Positions 24,831 through 33,524 are shown, counted from the stretch's first letter. The stretch: 64,000 nt of DNA from Streptomyces alfalfae (GCF_004127445.1 NZ_QEXM01000051.1:62001-126000), one strand, 5' to 3'. The notes: generated by a model from the sequence alone, not told the origin. Program-made: numbers and translations.

Positions 24831-25268
24831 ATGGCCGAACACACCAGCTCGAGCATCACGATCGAGGCGGCGCCGGCCGAGGTCATGGGGGTGATCGCCG
24901 ACTTCGAGCGGTACCCCGACTGGACGGGCGAGGTGAAGGAGGCCGAGGTCCTGGCCACCGACGAGCAGGGCCGCGCCAAGGAGGTCCGCCTCGTCATGGA
25001 CGCGGGCGCGATCAAGGACGACCAGACGCTCGGCTACACCTGGACCGGCGACGACGAGGTGAGCTGGACCCTCGTCAAGTCGCAGATGCTGCGCTCCCTC
25101 GACGGCTCCTACCTCCTGAAGCCCGCCGGTTCCGGCACGCAGGTCACCTACCGGCTGACCGTGGACGTCAAGATCCCCATGCTCGGCATGATCAAGCGCA
25201 AGGCCGAGAAGGTCATCATCGACCGGGCCCTCGCGGGCCTGAAGAAGAGGGTGGAGTCCGGGAAGTAG
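24831..25268 (+). CDS. START-like SRPBCC-fold protein
   Basis: A 145-residue protein of the polyketide cyclase/START-like fold, which binds hydrophobic ligands in a helix-grip cavity. ITIEAAPAEVMGVIADFERYP at the start, WTGEVKE, and the final amphipathic helix are typical. The ATG at 24831 follows GGAGGAG. A homologue, TB16.3 (Rv2185c), sits in the same order in M. tuberculosis by my recollection. The ligand is unknown. The ArsA-like ATPase follows 75 bases later and may be co-transcribed. Confidence 0.85.
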   Translation: MAEHTSSSITIEAAPAEVMGVIADFERYPDWTGEVKEAEVLATDEQGRAKEVRLVMDAGAIKDDQTLGYTWTGDDEVSWTLVKSQMLRSLDGSYLLKPAGSGTQVTYRLTVDVKIPMLGMIKRKAEKVIIDRALAGLKKRVESGK

Positions 25269-25343
25269 GCCCGCGAGGCCTGCCGTCCCGGGCGGCCGGA
25301 GGGGCTGAGTCCGCCGGTCCGCCCTGACGTACCGTTCACTCCT

Positions 25344-26504
25344 ATGCGCACCCTTCTCGTCACCGGTCCCGGCGGCTCAGGGCGGACCACCGTCGCCGCC
25401 GCCGCCGCGCTCGCCTCGGCGCGGGCCGGGCAGCGGGTCCTCGTGGTCTCCGCCGACCGCGGGGACACGCTCGGGACGGTCCTCGGCGGGCCGGACGCGC
25501 ACCCCGGGCTCACCGCGTGGCGCCTCGCCCCCGACGAGCGCTTCCGGGACGACCTGCTGGCCGTGCAGGAACGCGCCGCCTCCGCCTTCGAGCTGCTCGG
25601 CGCCGAGCGGATCGACGGCGAGGAGCTGACCCCGCTGCCCGGCAGCGAGGAGCTGGCCCTGCTGCGCGCCCTGCGCGACGCCGCGCGCGCCGACGCCTAC
25701 GACACCGTGGTCGTCGACCTGCCGCCCGCCCCCGAGGCCCTCGCCGTCCTCGCCCTGCCGGAGCAGCTCCGCCGCTACCTGCGCAAGCTGCTGCCCCCCG
25801 AGCGGCAGGCTGCCCGCGCCCTGCGCCCCGTGCTCGGCCGCCTCGCGGGCGTCCCCATGCCCGCGGCCTGGCTGTATGAGACCGCCGCCCGCTGGGAGAG
25901 TGAACTCGCCGCCGCCCAGGCCGTGATCGAGGACCCCGCCACCACCGTCCGCCTGGTCGCGGAGCCGGGGCCCGCGGGAGCCGACGCCGTCGCGCGGAGC
26001 GCCACCGGGCTCGCCCTGCACGGGCTGCGCACCGACCTCGTCCTCGCCAACCGGGTCCTTCCCGACGCCTCCGCCGACACCTGGCTCGCCGCCCTCCGCG
26101 CCCAGCAGGACAAGACGCTGGCCGAGTGGGAGACCACGTACGACCTCGTGCGCCGGGTCCGCCACCTCGGGCACGACCCGCGCGGCGCCGACGACCTCGC
26201 CGCGCTCGGCGTGCCCGCGCCGGCCGAGCCCCCCGCCCCCGCCGAGTGGCCCGTCACCCGCACCACCGCCGACGACGGCGGCGACACCTACGTCTGGCAC
26301 ATCCCCCTGCCCGGGGCCGTGCGCGAGGAGCTCGGCCTGGTCCGGCGCGGCGACAGCCTCGTCGTCACCGCGGGCCCCTTCCGCCGCGTCCTGGCCCTCC
26401 CGTCCGCGCTGCGCCGCTGCGCCGTCGCGGGCGCCGGGCTGCGCGAGGGCGAGCTGCGGGTGCGCTTCACGCCGGACCCGGACCTGTGGCCGCGCGGACG
26501 GTGA
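25344..26504 (+). CDS. ArsA/Get3-like ATPase
   Basis: A 386-residue P-loop ATPase of the ArsA/Get3 group. The deviant Walker A is GPGGSGRTT at residues 8-16, with Gly-Arg in place of the usual Gly-Lys, and the DLPPAPEA segment lies near the Walker B position. A small C-terminal domain follows residue 300. The lack of arsenic genes nearby argues against arsenite transport. The neighbourhood (START-like protein, acyl-CoA ligase, mannosyltransferases) points to an envelope or lipid-linked role, as for Rv2184c. The ATG at 25344 is used. Confidence 0.78.
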   Translation: MRTLLVTGPGGSGRTTVAAAAALASARAGQRVLVVSADRGDTLGTVLGGPDAHPGLTAWRLAPDERFRDDLLAVQERAASAFELLGAERIDGEELTPLPGSEELALLRALRDAARADAYDTVVVDLPPAPEALAVLALPEQLRRYLRKLLPPERQAARALRPVLGRLAGVPMPAAWLYETAARWESELAAAQAVIEDPATTVRLVAEPGPAGADAVARSATGLALHGLRTDLVLANRVLPDASADTWLAALRAQQDKTLAEWETTYDLVRRVRHLGHDPRGADDLAALGVPAPAEPPAPAEWPVTRTTADDGGDTYVWHIPLPGAVREELGLVRRGDSLVVTAGPFRRVLALPSALRRCAVAGAGLREGELRVRFTPDPDLWPRGR

Positions 26505-26538
26505 ACGGGCTACGGCCATTCGGGTAACGTCGAGTGGT

Positions 26539-27009
26539 ATGAGCGATGCCACGGAGCGCGAAGCCCCCGAAGTCGACGCCGACGCCTGGGCGAAGGCGTG
26601 CGCCGAGGACCTGGCGGCGGAGAAGGCCCGCCGCCGCGAGCGGCACGGACAGCCGCCCGGCTCGGCCGCCGAGGAACTGCGCAAGCTGGTCGACGCCGTC
26701 TCGGAGAAGCTCTCCGGGCTCCAGGCGCCGCTGCTCGGCGCGGTCGCCCAGGGAGCCGTCGAGCAGACCCTGAAGCAGGTCGTCAGGGAGGCCAAGGCCG
26801 CCGTCGAACCGGTCATCGAGCGCAACCCCGACGTCTTCGACCACCTCGCCGCGGCCGGCTCCGAGCTGCTCGCCGCCTACCGCTCGGCGGCCGGAAGCCA
26901 GGAGAGCCGCTGGACCCGCGGCGGCGCGGACGGGGCCGACGACCCGGCGCGCGGCGGGGACCGCGGCGACGAGAGCCCGTCAGCGGGTGAACACATCGAT
27001 CTGGACTGA
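26539..27009 (+). CDS. SCO2127-like protein (DUF5304)
   Basis: A 156-residue soluble protein, mostly helical, with an N-terminal region rich in Glu, Ala and Arg and a C-terminal tail rich in Gly, Asp and Arg. I recall the S. coelicolor homologue SCO2127 as the gene upstream of glkA, reported to help restore glucose repression in mutants. The molecular mechanism is not known to me. It lies 34 bases after the ATPase and 52 bases before glkA. The ATG at 26539 is preceded by gtaacgtcgagtggt without a clear Shine-Dalgarno sequence. Confidence 0.7.
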   Translation: MSDATEREAPEVDADAWAKACAEDLAAEKARRRERHGQPPGSAAEELRKLVDAVSEKLSGLQAPLLGAVAQGAVEQTLKQVVREAKAAVEPVIERNPDVFDHLAAAGSELLAAYRSAAGSQESRWTRGGADGADDPARGGDRGDESPSAGEHIDLD

Positions 27010-27061
27010 CCCCCCTCGGGTACGGTGGGCCGTAGCGGGGCTCGATCGAACTGAGGGATTC

Positions 27062-28015
27062 ATGGGACTCACCATCGGCGTCGACATCGGCGGCACCAAG
27101 ATCGCGGCCGGAGTGGTCGACGAGGAAGGCAACATCCTCTCGACCTTCAAGGTGCCGACCCCTGGTACTTCCGAGGCCATCGTCGACGCGATCGCCTCCG
27201 CCGTGGAGGGCGCGCGGGCCGGTCACGAGATCGTCGGCGTCGGCATCGGCGCCGCCGGGTACGTCAACCGCCAGCGCTCCACGGTCTACTTCGCGCCCAA
27301 CATCGACTGGCGGCAGGAGCCGCTCAAGGACGAGGTCGAGAAGCGCGTCAGCCTGCCGGTCGTCGTGGAGAACGACGCCAACGCCGCCGCCTGGGGCGAG
27401 TACAAGTTCGGCGGCGGCAAGGGCCACCGCAACGTCATCTGCATCACGCTCGGCACCGGCCTCGGCGGCGGCATCATCATCGGCAACAAGCTGCGCCGCG
27501 GCCACTTCGGTGTGGCCGCCGAGTTCGGCCACATCCGCATGGTCCCGGACGGCCTGCTCTGCGGCTGCGGCAGCCAGGGCTGCTGGGAGCAGTACGCGTC
27601 GGGCCGCGCCCTCGTGCGCTACGCCCGCCAGCGCGCCAACGCCACGCCCGAGCGCGCCGAGTACCTCCTGTCGCTCGGCGACGGCAGCCCCGAGGGCATC
27701 GAGGGCAAGCACATCTCGATGGCCGCGCGGCAGGGCGACGCGGTCGCCATCGACTCCTACCGCGAGCTGGCCCGCTGGGCGGGCGCCGGCCTCGCCGACC
27801 TGGCGTCGCTGTTCGACCCGTCCGCGTTCATCGTCGGCGGCGGCCTCTCGGACGAGGGCGACCTCGTCCTCGACCCGATCCGCAAGTCCTTCAAGCGCTG
27901 GCTCGTCGGGGCCGCCTGGCGTCCGCAGGCCGAGGTCATCGCCGCCCGGCTCGGCAACAAGGCGGGCCTGGTGGGCGCCGCCGACCTGGCGCGGGAGCCC
28001 GACCCCGTGATGTGA
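27062..28015 (+). CDS. glkA: ROK-family glucokinase
   Basis: A 317-residue ATP-dependent glucokinase of the ROK family. It has the phosphate motif GVDIGGTKIAAG, VENDANAAAWGE with the catalytic aspartate, GTGLGGGIIIG, and the zinc-binding set H...CGCGSQGCWE. In Streptomyces GlkA phosphorylates glucose and is also needed for glucose repression. The ATG at 27062 follows a purine-rich CTGAGGGATTC. It has the same length as the S. coelicolor enzyme and the same SCO2127-like upstream neighbour. Confidence 0.95.
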   Translation: MGLTIGVDIGGTKIAAGVVDEEGNILSTFKVPTPGTSEAIVDAIASAVEGARAGHEIVGVGIGAAGYVNRQRSTVYFAPNIDWRQEPLKDEVEKRVSLPVVVENDANAAAWGEYKFGGGKGHRNVICITLGTGLGGGIIIGNKLRRGHFGVAAEFGHIRMVPDGLLCGCGSQGCWEQYASGRALVRYARQRANATPERAEYLLSLGDGSPEGIEGKHISMAARQGDAVAIDSYRELARWAGAGLADLASLFDPSAFIVGGGLSDEGDLVLDPIRKSFKRWLVGAAWRPQAEVIAARLGNKAGLVGAADLAREPDPVM

Positions 28016-28086
28016 GACCCGGTTCATCCGACCGTGCCCGCCGTGCCCCGCGAGGGAGCGGCGGGCGCTGTCGTATCTTGATCGCC

Positions 28087-28866
28087 ATGTCGACGAGTCC
28101 GCTGGCCGCGCTCCCCAACTCCCGCACCGAAGAGGACGGTTCGGCCGTCATCCGGGTGCTCAGCTACAACATCCGCTCGATGCGGGACGACACCGACGCG
28201 CTCGCCCGTGTGATCGCCGCCTGCGCCCCCGACCTCGTCCTGGTGCAGGAGGCGCCCCGGTTCTTCCGCTGGCGCAAGAAGCTCGCCCGCCTCGCGCGCG
28301 CCGCCGACCTGGTGATCCTCTCGGGCGGCGGCACGGCGGCGGGCCCCGCGCTGCTCTGCTCGCTGCGGGCCACCGTCGAGCGGACCGAGGACGTCCTGCT
28401 CCCGCTCACCCCCGGCCTGCACCGGCGCGGCTTCGCCACCGCCGTCGTCCGCTTCGGGGACGCGCGGCTCGGCGTGCTGAGCTGCCACCTGAGCCTGCAG
28501 GGCGAGGAGCGGTACGCGCAGGGCGGGCTGCTGCTCGACCGGCTCGCCGGGATGGGCGTGGACCACGCGGTCGCGGGCGGCGACCTCAACGAGCGGCCGC
28601 GGGGCCGGACCTTCCGCAGGCTCACCGAGACGCTCCAGGACTGCTGGGCCACCAGTCCCTGGGGCGGCGAGCACACCTCCACGCCCGGCGACCCCCATCA
28701 GCGCATCGACGCCATCCTCGCCACCCCGGGCGTCGAGGTGCTCGGCTGCGGGGTGCCGGCGGGGCTGCCGGGCGTGACGGAGGCGGATCTGCGGGCGGCG
28801 ACGGACCACCTCCCGGTCCTGGCCGCCCTCAGAGTCCCTCCGGCCCCCGTTTCCCCCGGTCGGTAG
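28087..28866 (+). CDS. Endonuclease/exonuclease/phosphatase-family protein
   Basis: A 259-residue EEP-fold protein. VLSYNIRSM near residue 23, LVQEAPR near 56, the GGDLNERP motif near 165 and a C-terminal TDHLPVLA give the metal and catalytic residues of this fold. It may act on DNA, a phospholipid or a phosphoinositide. The family gives no precise substrate. The ATG at 28087 begins after CTTGATCGCC, 71 bases from glkA. No signal peptide is seen. Confidence 0.82.
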   Translation: MSTSPLAALPNSRTEEDGSAVIRVLSYNIRSMRDDTDALARVIAACAPDLVLVQEAPRFFRWRKKLARLARAADLVILSGGGTAAGPALLCSLRATVERTEDVLLPLTPGLHRRGFATAVVRFGDARLGVLSCHLSLQGEERYAQGGLLLDRLAGMGVDHAVAGGDLNERPRGRTFRRLTETLQDCWATSPWGGEHTSTPGDPHQRIDAILATPGVEVLGCGVPAGLPGVTEADLRAATDHLPVLAALRVPPAPVSPGR

Positions 28867-28896
28867 GGCCTGGCGCCCAGGGGTGCGGGGGAGGGG

Positions 28897-29658
28897 TCAG
28901 ACGACCGCGCCGCGTCCCGGGTCGTCGTCCTCCTCGTCGCCCGCGTTCATCCGCATGACGAGGGTGGCGAAGCCGCCGAGGAAGCCGCCGATGCCCAGCG
29001 TGGTCAGCCACCACGTCATCTGCCAGCCGAAGAGCACGGCGAGCAGGATGAGCAGCGGGCCGCCGAGCACCGCGACCCAGGCGAACTTGGCCGTCACGTC
29101 GGCCTCGGGCAGCGGCGGCGGCTCCGGCGGCACGAAGTGGCCCTCGTCGTCCGCGTCGAAGTCGTCCTCGGAGGGCTCGGGGGCCGTGTGGTCCCGGGGG
29201 CCGCCGACGCCGGGGGCGAAGGAGACGGAGCTGCCGAGCGGCTTGTCGGCGCCCGGCTCGGCCGTGGGCTCCGCCTTGGCGCGGGGGTCGGGCTTCACGC
29301 CCGGCTCCGCGGGGTCCTTGCCGGGGCCGGGCCGCACGGGCGCCGGGCCGTTCGACTCCGACTCCAGGAGGGCCAGGTCCTCCACGGACTTGAAGGGCTT
29401 GGCGCCGGGCGGGTCGGCGGGCTCCTCGCCGTACCCCGCGACGATCGCCTGCCAGGCGGCCTCCTCGTCGATCGGGACCCCGCCGTCCAGCGGGGCCTTG
29501 CCGTCGAGCGGTGTCTTGCCGTCGAGCGGTGTCTTGCCGTCCGGCGGCGTCTTGCCGTCCGGCGGCGTCTTGCCGTCTGGCGACGCCCCGTCGCGGGGCG
29601 GTCTGCTCTCCTCGGGCTCCTCGCGGCTCTTCTCGCGGTCAGCCTCGTGCTCAGCCAC
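28897..29658 (-). CDS. Membrane protein with PDGKTP repeats
   Basis: A 253-residue protein. The first 120 residues are charged and low-complexity, with six tandem PDGKTP-like hexapeptides. Two hydrophobic helices (about 190-210 and 215-235) then end in an acidic tail. I recognise no catalytic domain. Translation probably starts at the GTG at 29658, which overlaps the stop of the upstream esterase by eight bases, so the two are coupled. The repeat number is likely to vary between strains. The protein may be a membrane scaffold, but that is a guess. Confidence 0.65.
   Translation of the reverse strand: MAEHEADREKSREEPEESRPPRDGASPDGKTPPDGKTPPDGKTPLDGKTPLDGKAPLDGGVPIDEEAAWQAIVAGYGEEPADPPGAKPFKSVEDLALLESESNGPAPVRPGPGKDPAEPGVKPDPRAKAEPTAEPGADKPLGSSVSFAPGVGGPRDHTAPEPSEDDFDADDEGHFVPPEPPPLPEADVTAKFAWVAVLGGPLLILLAVLFGWQMTWWLTTLGIGGFLGGFATLVMRMNAGDEEDDDPGRGAVV
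29483..29590 (-). repeat. Six 18-base tandem repeats
   Basis: Six consecutive 18-base units (29483, 29501, 29519, 29537, 29555 and 29573) encode six-residue steps with the core DGKTP. Two pairs are identical (units 2 and 3, and units 4 and 5), while the outer units have drifted. The unit length keeps the frame, so slippage would change only copy number. Confidence 0.85.
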
Positions 29659-30430
29659 CGGTGGCCGTCCCTTCCTTGCCGACGCTGGGGGCGAGCCGGC
29701 TGACGAAAGCATGACTCGCCTCGAAGATCCGGTCCGCGTCATGGTCCAACGTCGCCACGTGGTAGCTCTGTTCCAGCAGGATCTCCGTGACGTCCGTGGA
29801 CGAGACACGGCCGAGGACGCGCGCGGAGTCGGCGGCGGGCACCACGTGGTCCCTGGGGCTGTGGAGCAGCAGCAAGGGCTGGGTCACCTGCGGCAGTTCG
29901 CCGTCGACGAGGCGGAAGAACGCGCGCAGGGAGTGCGCGGCGTGCAGCGGGACCCGGTCGTAGCCGATCTCGACCGAGCCCTCCTTGGCGATGTCGCTGG
30001 CGATGCCCTTCGTGGTCCGCACGAGATGCCGGACGACCGGCAGCGCGTACGGCGCGAGGCCGTGCAGTTTGTTCGCCGGGTTGACCAGGACCAGGCCCGC
30101 GACCGCGTCGCCGTGCTTCGCGGCCAGGCGCAGCGACAGCGTGCCGCCCATGGAGAGGCCGAAGACGAAGACGCGCTCGCACCGCTCCAGGAGGCCGCGC
30201 AGCTCGCGGTCGACCTCGGCGTACCAGTCCTGCCAGCCGGTGATCCGCAGGTCCTCCCAGCGGGTGCCGTGTCCGGGCAGGAGCGGCAGCGAGACGGTCA
30301 GGCCGCGCTCCGCCAGGAACTGTGCCCAGGGGCGCAGCGACTGCGGGGATCCGGTGAAGCCGTGGCAGAGCAGGACGCCGACCTCGCCGCCTTCGTGGCG
30401 GTACGGCTCGGCTCCGGGGAGGACCGGCAC
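29651..30430 (-). CDS. Alpha/beta-hydrolase, carboxylesterase-like
   Basis: A 259-residue serine hydrolase of the Est30/monoacylglycerol lipase group. The oxyanion segment CHGFTGSPQS, the nucleophile elbow GLSMGG near residue 95, the acid in HSPRDHVVP near 197 and the histidine in SYHVATLDHD near 226 form the triad. It probably hydrolyses short or medium acyl esters in the cytoplasm. The GTG at 30430 follows GGAG and is close to the divergent acyltransferase start. It is coupled to the repeat-bearing membrane protein downstream. Confidence 0.85.
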   Translation of the reverse strand: MPVLPGAEPYRHEGGEVGVLLCHGFTGSPQSLRPWAQFLAERGLTVSLPLLPGHGTRWEDLRITGWQDWYAEVDRELRGLLERCERVFVFGLSMGGTLSLRLAAKHGDAVAGLVLVNPANKLHGLAPYALPVVRHLVRTTKGIASDIAKEGSVEIGYDRVPLHAAHSLRAFFRLVDGELPQVTQPLLLLHSPRDHVVPAADSARVLGRVSSTDVTEILLEQSYHVATLDHDADRIFEASHAFVSRLAPSVGKEGTATGG

Positions 30431-30566
30431 CTTCGGTCTCCTTCATGAACGTGAGATGGGGGAGTACTTCACCGTACGCGACCGGGCTGACACCGGCCAG
30501 GGTCGTCGGGCCCATTGACCGCACACCGGGTTAAGGTCTGATCCACAGAAACAGGAGGCACTCGGT

Positions 30567-31307
30567 TTGATCTACGGCGCAATGAAGGTTGCCATCGGAG
30601 GGCCGCTGAAGCTCGGCTTCAGGCCCTGGGTGGAGGGCCTTGAGAACGTCCCCGCCGAGGGGCCCGCCATCCTGGCGAGCAACCACCTCTCGTTCTCGGA
30701 CTCCTTCTTCCTCCCCGCGGTCCTCGACCGCAAGGTCACCTTCATCGCCAAGGCGGAGTACTTCACCTCGCCCGGAGTGAAGGGCAAGCTCACCGCCGCC
30801 TTCTTCAAGGGCGTCGGCCAGCTCCCCGTGGACCGCTCCGGCGGGCGCGGCGCGGGCGAGGCGGCCATCAAGAGCGGCATCGAGGTCCTGGAGCGCGGCG
30901 AGCTCTTCGGCATCTACCCCGAGGGCACGCGCTCGCCGGACGGACGCCTCTACCGCGGCAAGCCCGGCGGCCTCGCGCGCGTGGCGCTCGCCACCGGGGC
31001 GCCCGTGCTCCCCGTGGCGATGATCGACACCGAGAAGATCCAGCCGCCGGGCAAGGTGATGCCGAAGCTGATGCGGCCCGGCATCCGCATCGGAGAGCCG
31101 CTGGACTTCCGGCGCTACCAGGGCATGGAGCACGACCGCTTCGTGCTGCGGGCGCTGACCGACGAGGTCATGTACGAGATCATGAAGCTCTCGGGCCAGG
31201 AGTACGTGGACATGTACGCGACGGCCGCCAAGCGCCAGATCTCCGAGGCCGCGAAGGCCGCGAGGGCGAGCGAGAAGTCGGCGGAGAAGGAACGGCCGGC
31301 CTCCTAG
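30567..31307 (+). CDS. 1-acyl-glycerol-3-phosphate acyltransferase (PlsC-like)
   Basis: A 246-residue PlsC-family acyltransferase. Its substrate is probably a lysophosphatidic acid or a lipid alcohol. The catalytic NHLSFSD (NHxxxxD) is near residue 38, the YPEGTRS motif near 113 and a conserved VLPVAMI later. A TTG at 30567 is the start because AGGAGG lies eight bases upstream, and the next ATG (30582) has no such site. The tail beyond residue 220 is rich in Lys, Glu and Ala. A similar gene, Rv2182c, is in the same neighbourhood in M. tuberculosis by memory. Confidence 0.88.
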   Translation: MIYGAMKVAIGGPLKLGFRPWVEGLENVPAEGPAILASNHLSFSDSFFLPAVLDRKVTFIAKAEYFTSPGVKGKLTAAFFKGVGQLPVDRSGGRGAGEAAIKSGIEVLERGELFGIYPEGTRSPDGRLYRGKPGGLARVALATGAPVLPVAMIDTEKIQPPGKVMPKLMRPGIRIGEPLDFRRYQGMEHDRFVLRALTDEVMYEIMKLSGQEYVDMYATAAKRQISEAAKAARASEKSAEKERPAS

Positions 31308-31405
31308 CCGCGTCCGTTCAGGGGGTGGGACCCGGCGGGTGCCCGGCGGCCGGCACGACGGGCCGGGCACGGCCCGGCGGGGACGGAGCGTGGGGGGGAC
31401 GGGAC

Positions 31406-32605
31406 GTGGCACGTCGCGAGAAGGTCATGAGGATGTCGGTCGAGCAGCCGCTCTGGCGCGCGCTCACCGGCTACCGCGTGCTGACGATGCTGTACGCGAT
31501 CGGGCTCTTCTGGACGGCGCACGAGGAGCTCGAACACCCCTGGGTGGCCATCTCCTACTTCGCGGTGCTCGCCGGCTGGACGCTCGGCACGCTGCCCCGC
31601 GTCGCGAACGCCGCGAGCTGCACCCGGCGCTTCCTCGTCTGCGACCTGACCGTCGCCCTCGTCGGCATCCTGCTGACGCCGCTCGCCGACTCGCAGGAGC
31701 GGATCGTCAACGGCGGCCCGACGCTGCCCTCGATATGGACCGCCGGCGCCGTCCTGGCGTACGCCATCAAGGGCGGCTGGCGCTGGGCGGCCTTCGCGTC
31801 GCTGCTCGTGGGCGTCGCCAACGTGGTGCAGCGCGGGGCGTTCAGCCGCGACACGGTCCACAACGTCGTCCTCGTCTGCATCGCCTCCATCGCCATCGGC
31901 TACGTGGTGGAGGTGGCCCGCGCCTCCGAGCGCACCCTCGCCCGCGCCCTGGAGATCGAGGCGGCGACCCGCGAGCGCGAACGGCTCGCCCGCGACATCC
32001 ACGACAGCGTCCTGCAGGTCCTCGCCATGGTGCAGCGGCGCGGCACGGCCATCGGCGGTGAGGCGGCGGAGCTCGGGCGGCTGGCGGGCGAGCAGGAGGT
32101 GGCGCTGCGCAGCCTGGTCGCGGGCGGCCTGGTGCCCGCCTCACACGCCTCGGAGGACGCCTCGCGGGGCGCCCTGGTCCGCGCTGTCGAGGTGCCGGAC
32201 GAGGAGCCGGACGACGCGGCGCCCCGCGATCTGCGCCCGCTGCTCGCCGTGCACGCGGGGTCACGGGTGACGCTCTCCGAGCCGGGCGCTCCGGTGCCGC
32301 TCCCGCCGCACGCGGCCGGGGAACTCGCGGCAGCCGTCGGCGCCGCGCTGGACAATGTGCGCGGCCACGCGGGGCCCGGCGCGCACGCCTGGATCCTGAT
32401 CGAGGACGAGCCGGACGCGGTGATCGTCACCGTCCGGGACGACGGCCCCGGCATCCCCGAGGGCCGTCTCGCGGAGGCCGAGGGGGAGGGCCGCCTCGGC
32501 GTCGCCCAGTCGATCCGCGGGCGGCTGCGGGACATCGGGGGCACGGCCGAGCTGATCTCGGTGCCCGGCCAGGGCACGGAAGTGGAAATGAGGGTCCCGC
32601 GCTGA
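31406..32605 (+). CDS. macS: MacS-family sensor histidine kinase
   Basis: A 399-residue membrane kinase of the NarL-type group. About five hydrophobic helices fill residues 25-165. The HisKA_3 box ERERLARDIHDSVLQVL carries the phospho-histidine, and the C-terminal ATPase part ends in VRDDGPGIPEGR with RLGVAQSIRGR. From memory it matches MacS (SCO2121), which with MacR controls morphogenic membrane-protein genes. I place the start at the GTG at 31406 (GGGGGGGAC upstream); ATGs at 31427 and 31433 are alternatives. The regulator gene follows 44 bases later. Confidence 0.87.
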   Translation: MARREKVMRMSVEQPLWRALTGYRVLTMLYAIGLFWTAHEELEHPWVAISYFAVLAGWTLGTLPRVANAASCTRRFLVCDLTVALVGILLTPLADSQERIVNGGPTLPSIWTAGAVLAYAIKGGWRWAAFASLLVGVANVVQRGAFSRDTVHNVVLVCIASIAIGYVVEVARASERTLARALEIEAATRERERLARDIHDSVLQVLAMVQRRGTAIGGEAAELGRLAGEQEVALRSLVAGGLVPASHASEDASRGALVRAVEVPDEEPDDAAPRDLRPLLAVHAGSRVTLSEPGAPVPLPPHAAGELAAAVGAALDNVRGHAGPGAHAWILIEDEPDAVIVTVRDDGPGIPEGRLAEAEGEGRLGVAQSIRGRLRDIGGTAELISVPGQGTEVEMRVPR

Positions 32606-32649
32606 GCGGCGCGGGACGGCACGGAACACGGGGGAAGGCGACAGACGCG

Positions 32650-33450
32650 ATGAACGAACAGCGACAGCGGCAGCTGCGGGAACCGGCCACGGACGGCACG
32701 GACGGCACGGACGGCACGGACGCCACGGACGCCACGGACGCCACGGGCGGCACGCCGGGGACGGAGGGCGGCGACGGGGCGGCCCGCATCAGGGTCATGG
32801 TCGTCGACGACCATCCGATGTGGCGGGACGCGGTCGCCCGCGACCTGACGGAGGCGGGCCTCGACGTGGTCGCCACGGCGGGCGACGGCGAGCAGGCGGT
32901 GCGCCGGGCCCGGGCCGCGGCCCCCGACGTCCTGGTCCTCGACCTGAACCTGCCGCTCAAGCCGGGCGTCCAGGTCTGCAAGGAGCTGGTCGGGTCCCAC
33001 CCCGCGCTGCGCGTCCTGGTGCTCTCCGCGAGCGGCGAGCACGCCGACGTCCTGGAGGCGGTCAAGTCCGGCGCCACCGGCTACCTGCTGAAGTCGGCGT
33101 CCACAAAGGAGCTGACCGACGCCGTGCGGCGCACGGCCGTCGGCGACGCGGTCTTCACGCCCGGCCTCGCCGGACTCGTCCTCGGCGAGTACCGCAGGCT
33201 GGCCACCGAGCCCGCCGCGGGCACCCCCGAGGACCCGAAGGCGCCGCGGCTCACCGACCGCGAGACGGAGGTCCTGCGCCTGGTCGCCAAGGGCCTGAGC
33301 TACAAGCAGATCGCCGAACGCCTCGTCATCTCGCACCGCACCGTGCAGAACCACGTCCAGAACACCCTGGGCAAGCTCCAGCTCCACAACAGGGTGGAGC
33401 TCGTGCGCTACGCGATCGAGCGGGGCATCGACAAGGCCGACGACGCATGA
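32650..33450 (+). CDS. macR: MacR-family LuxR response regulator
   Basis: A 266-residue regulator. After an N-terminal extension of about 45 residues made of Asp-Gly-Thr and Asp-Ala-Thr repeats, the receiver domain starts at IRVMVVDDHPMWRD. It carries the phospho-aspartate in DVLVLDLNLPLKPG and the lysine in LLKSAS. The C-terminal LuxR helix-turn-helix spans LTDRETEVLRLVAKGLSYKQ onwards. It is the partner of the adjacent MacS kinase. An internal ATG just before the receiver domain could give a shorter protein without the repeat. Confidence 0.88.
   Translation: MNEQRQRQLREPATDGTDGTDGTDATDATDATGGTPGTEGGDGAARIRVMVVDDHPMWRDAVARDLTEAGLDVVATAGDGEQAVRRARAAAPDVLVLDLNLPLKPGVQVCKELVGSHPALRVLVLSASGEHADVLEAVKSGATGYLLKSASTKELTDAVRRTAVGDAVFTPGLAGLVLGEYRRLATEPAAGTPEDPKAPRLTDRETEVLRLVAKGLSYKQIAERLVISHRTVQNHVQNTLGKLQLHNRVELVRYAIERGIDKADDA
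32692..32754 (+). repeat. Seven 9-base tandem repeats in macR
   Basis: Seven in-frame nine-base units follow each other: gacggcacg three times, gacgccacg three times, then ggcggcacg. They encode (DGT)3(DAT)3GGT in the N-terminal extension of the regulator. Changes in copy number would alter only the length of the extension. Confidence 0.85.
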
Positions 33451-33524
33451 CCCCTCGTACGAGTGAATGCCCGTGATCAACTCCTCTGTCCCGAAAGGGA
33501 ATTGACCGTCCGCACTGTCCCGGA

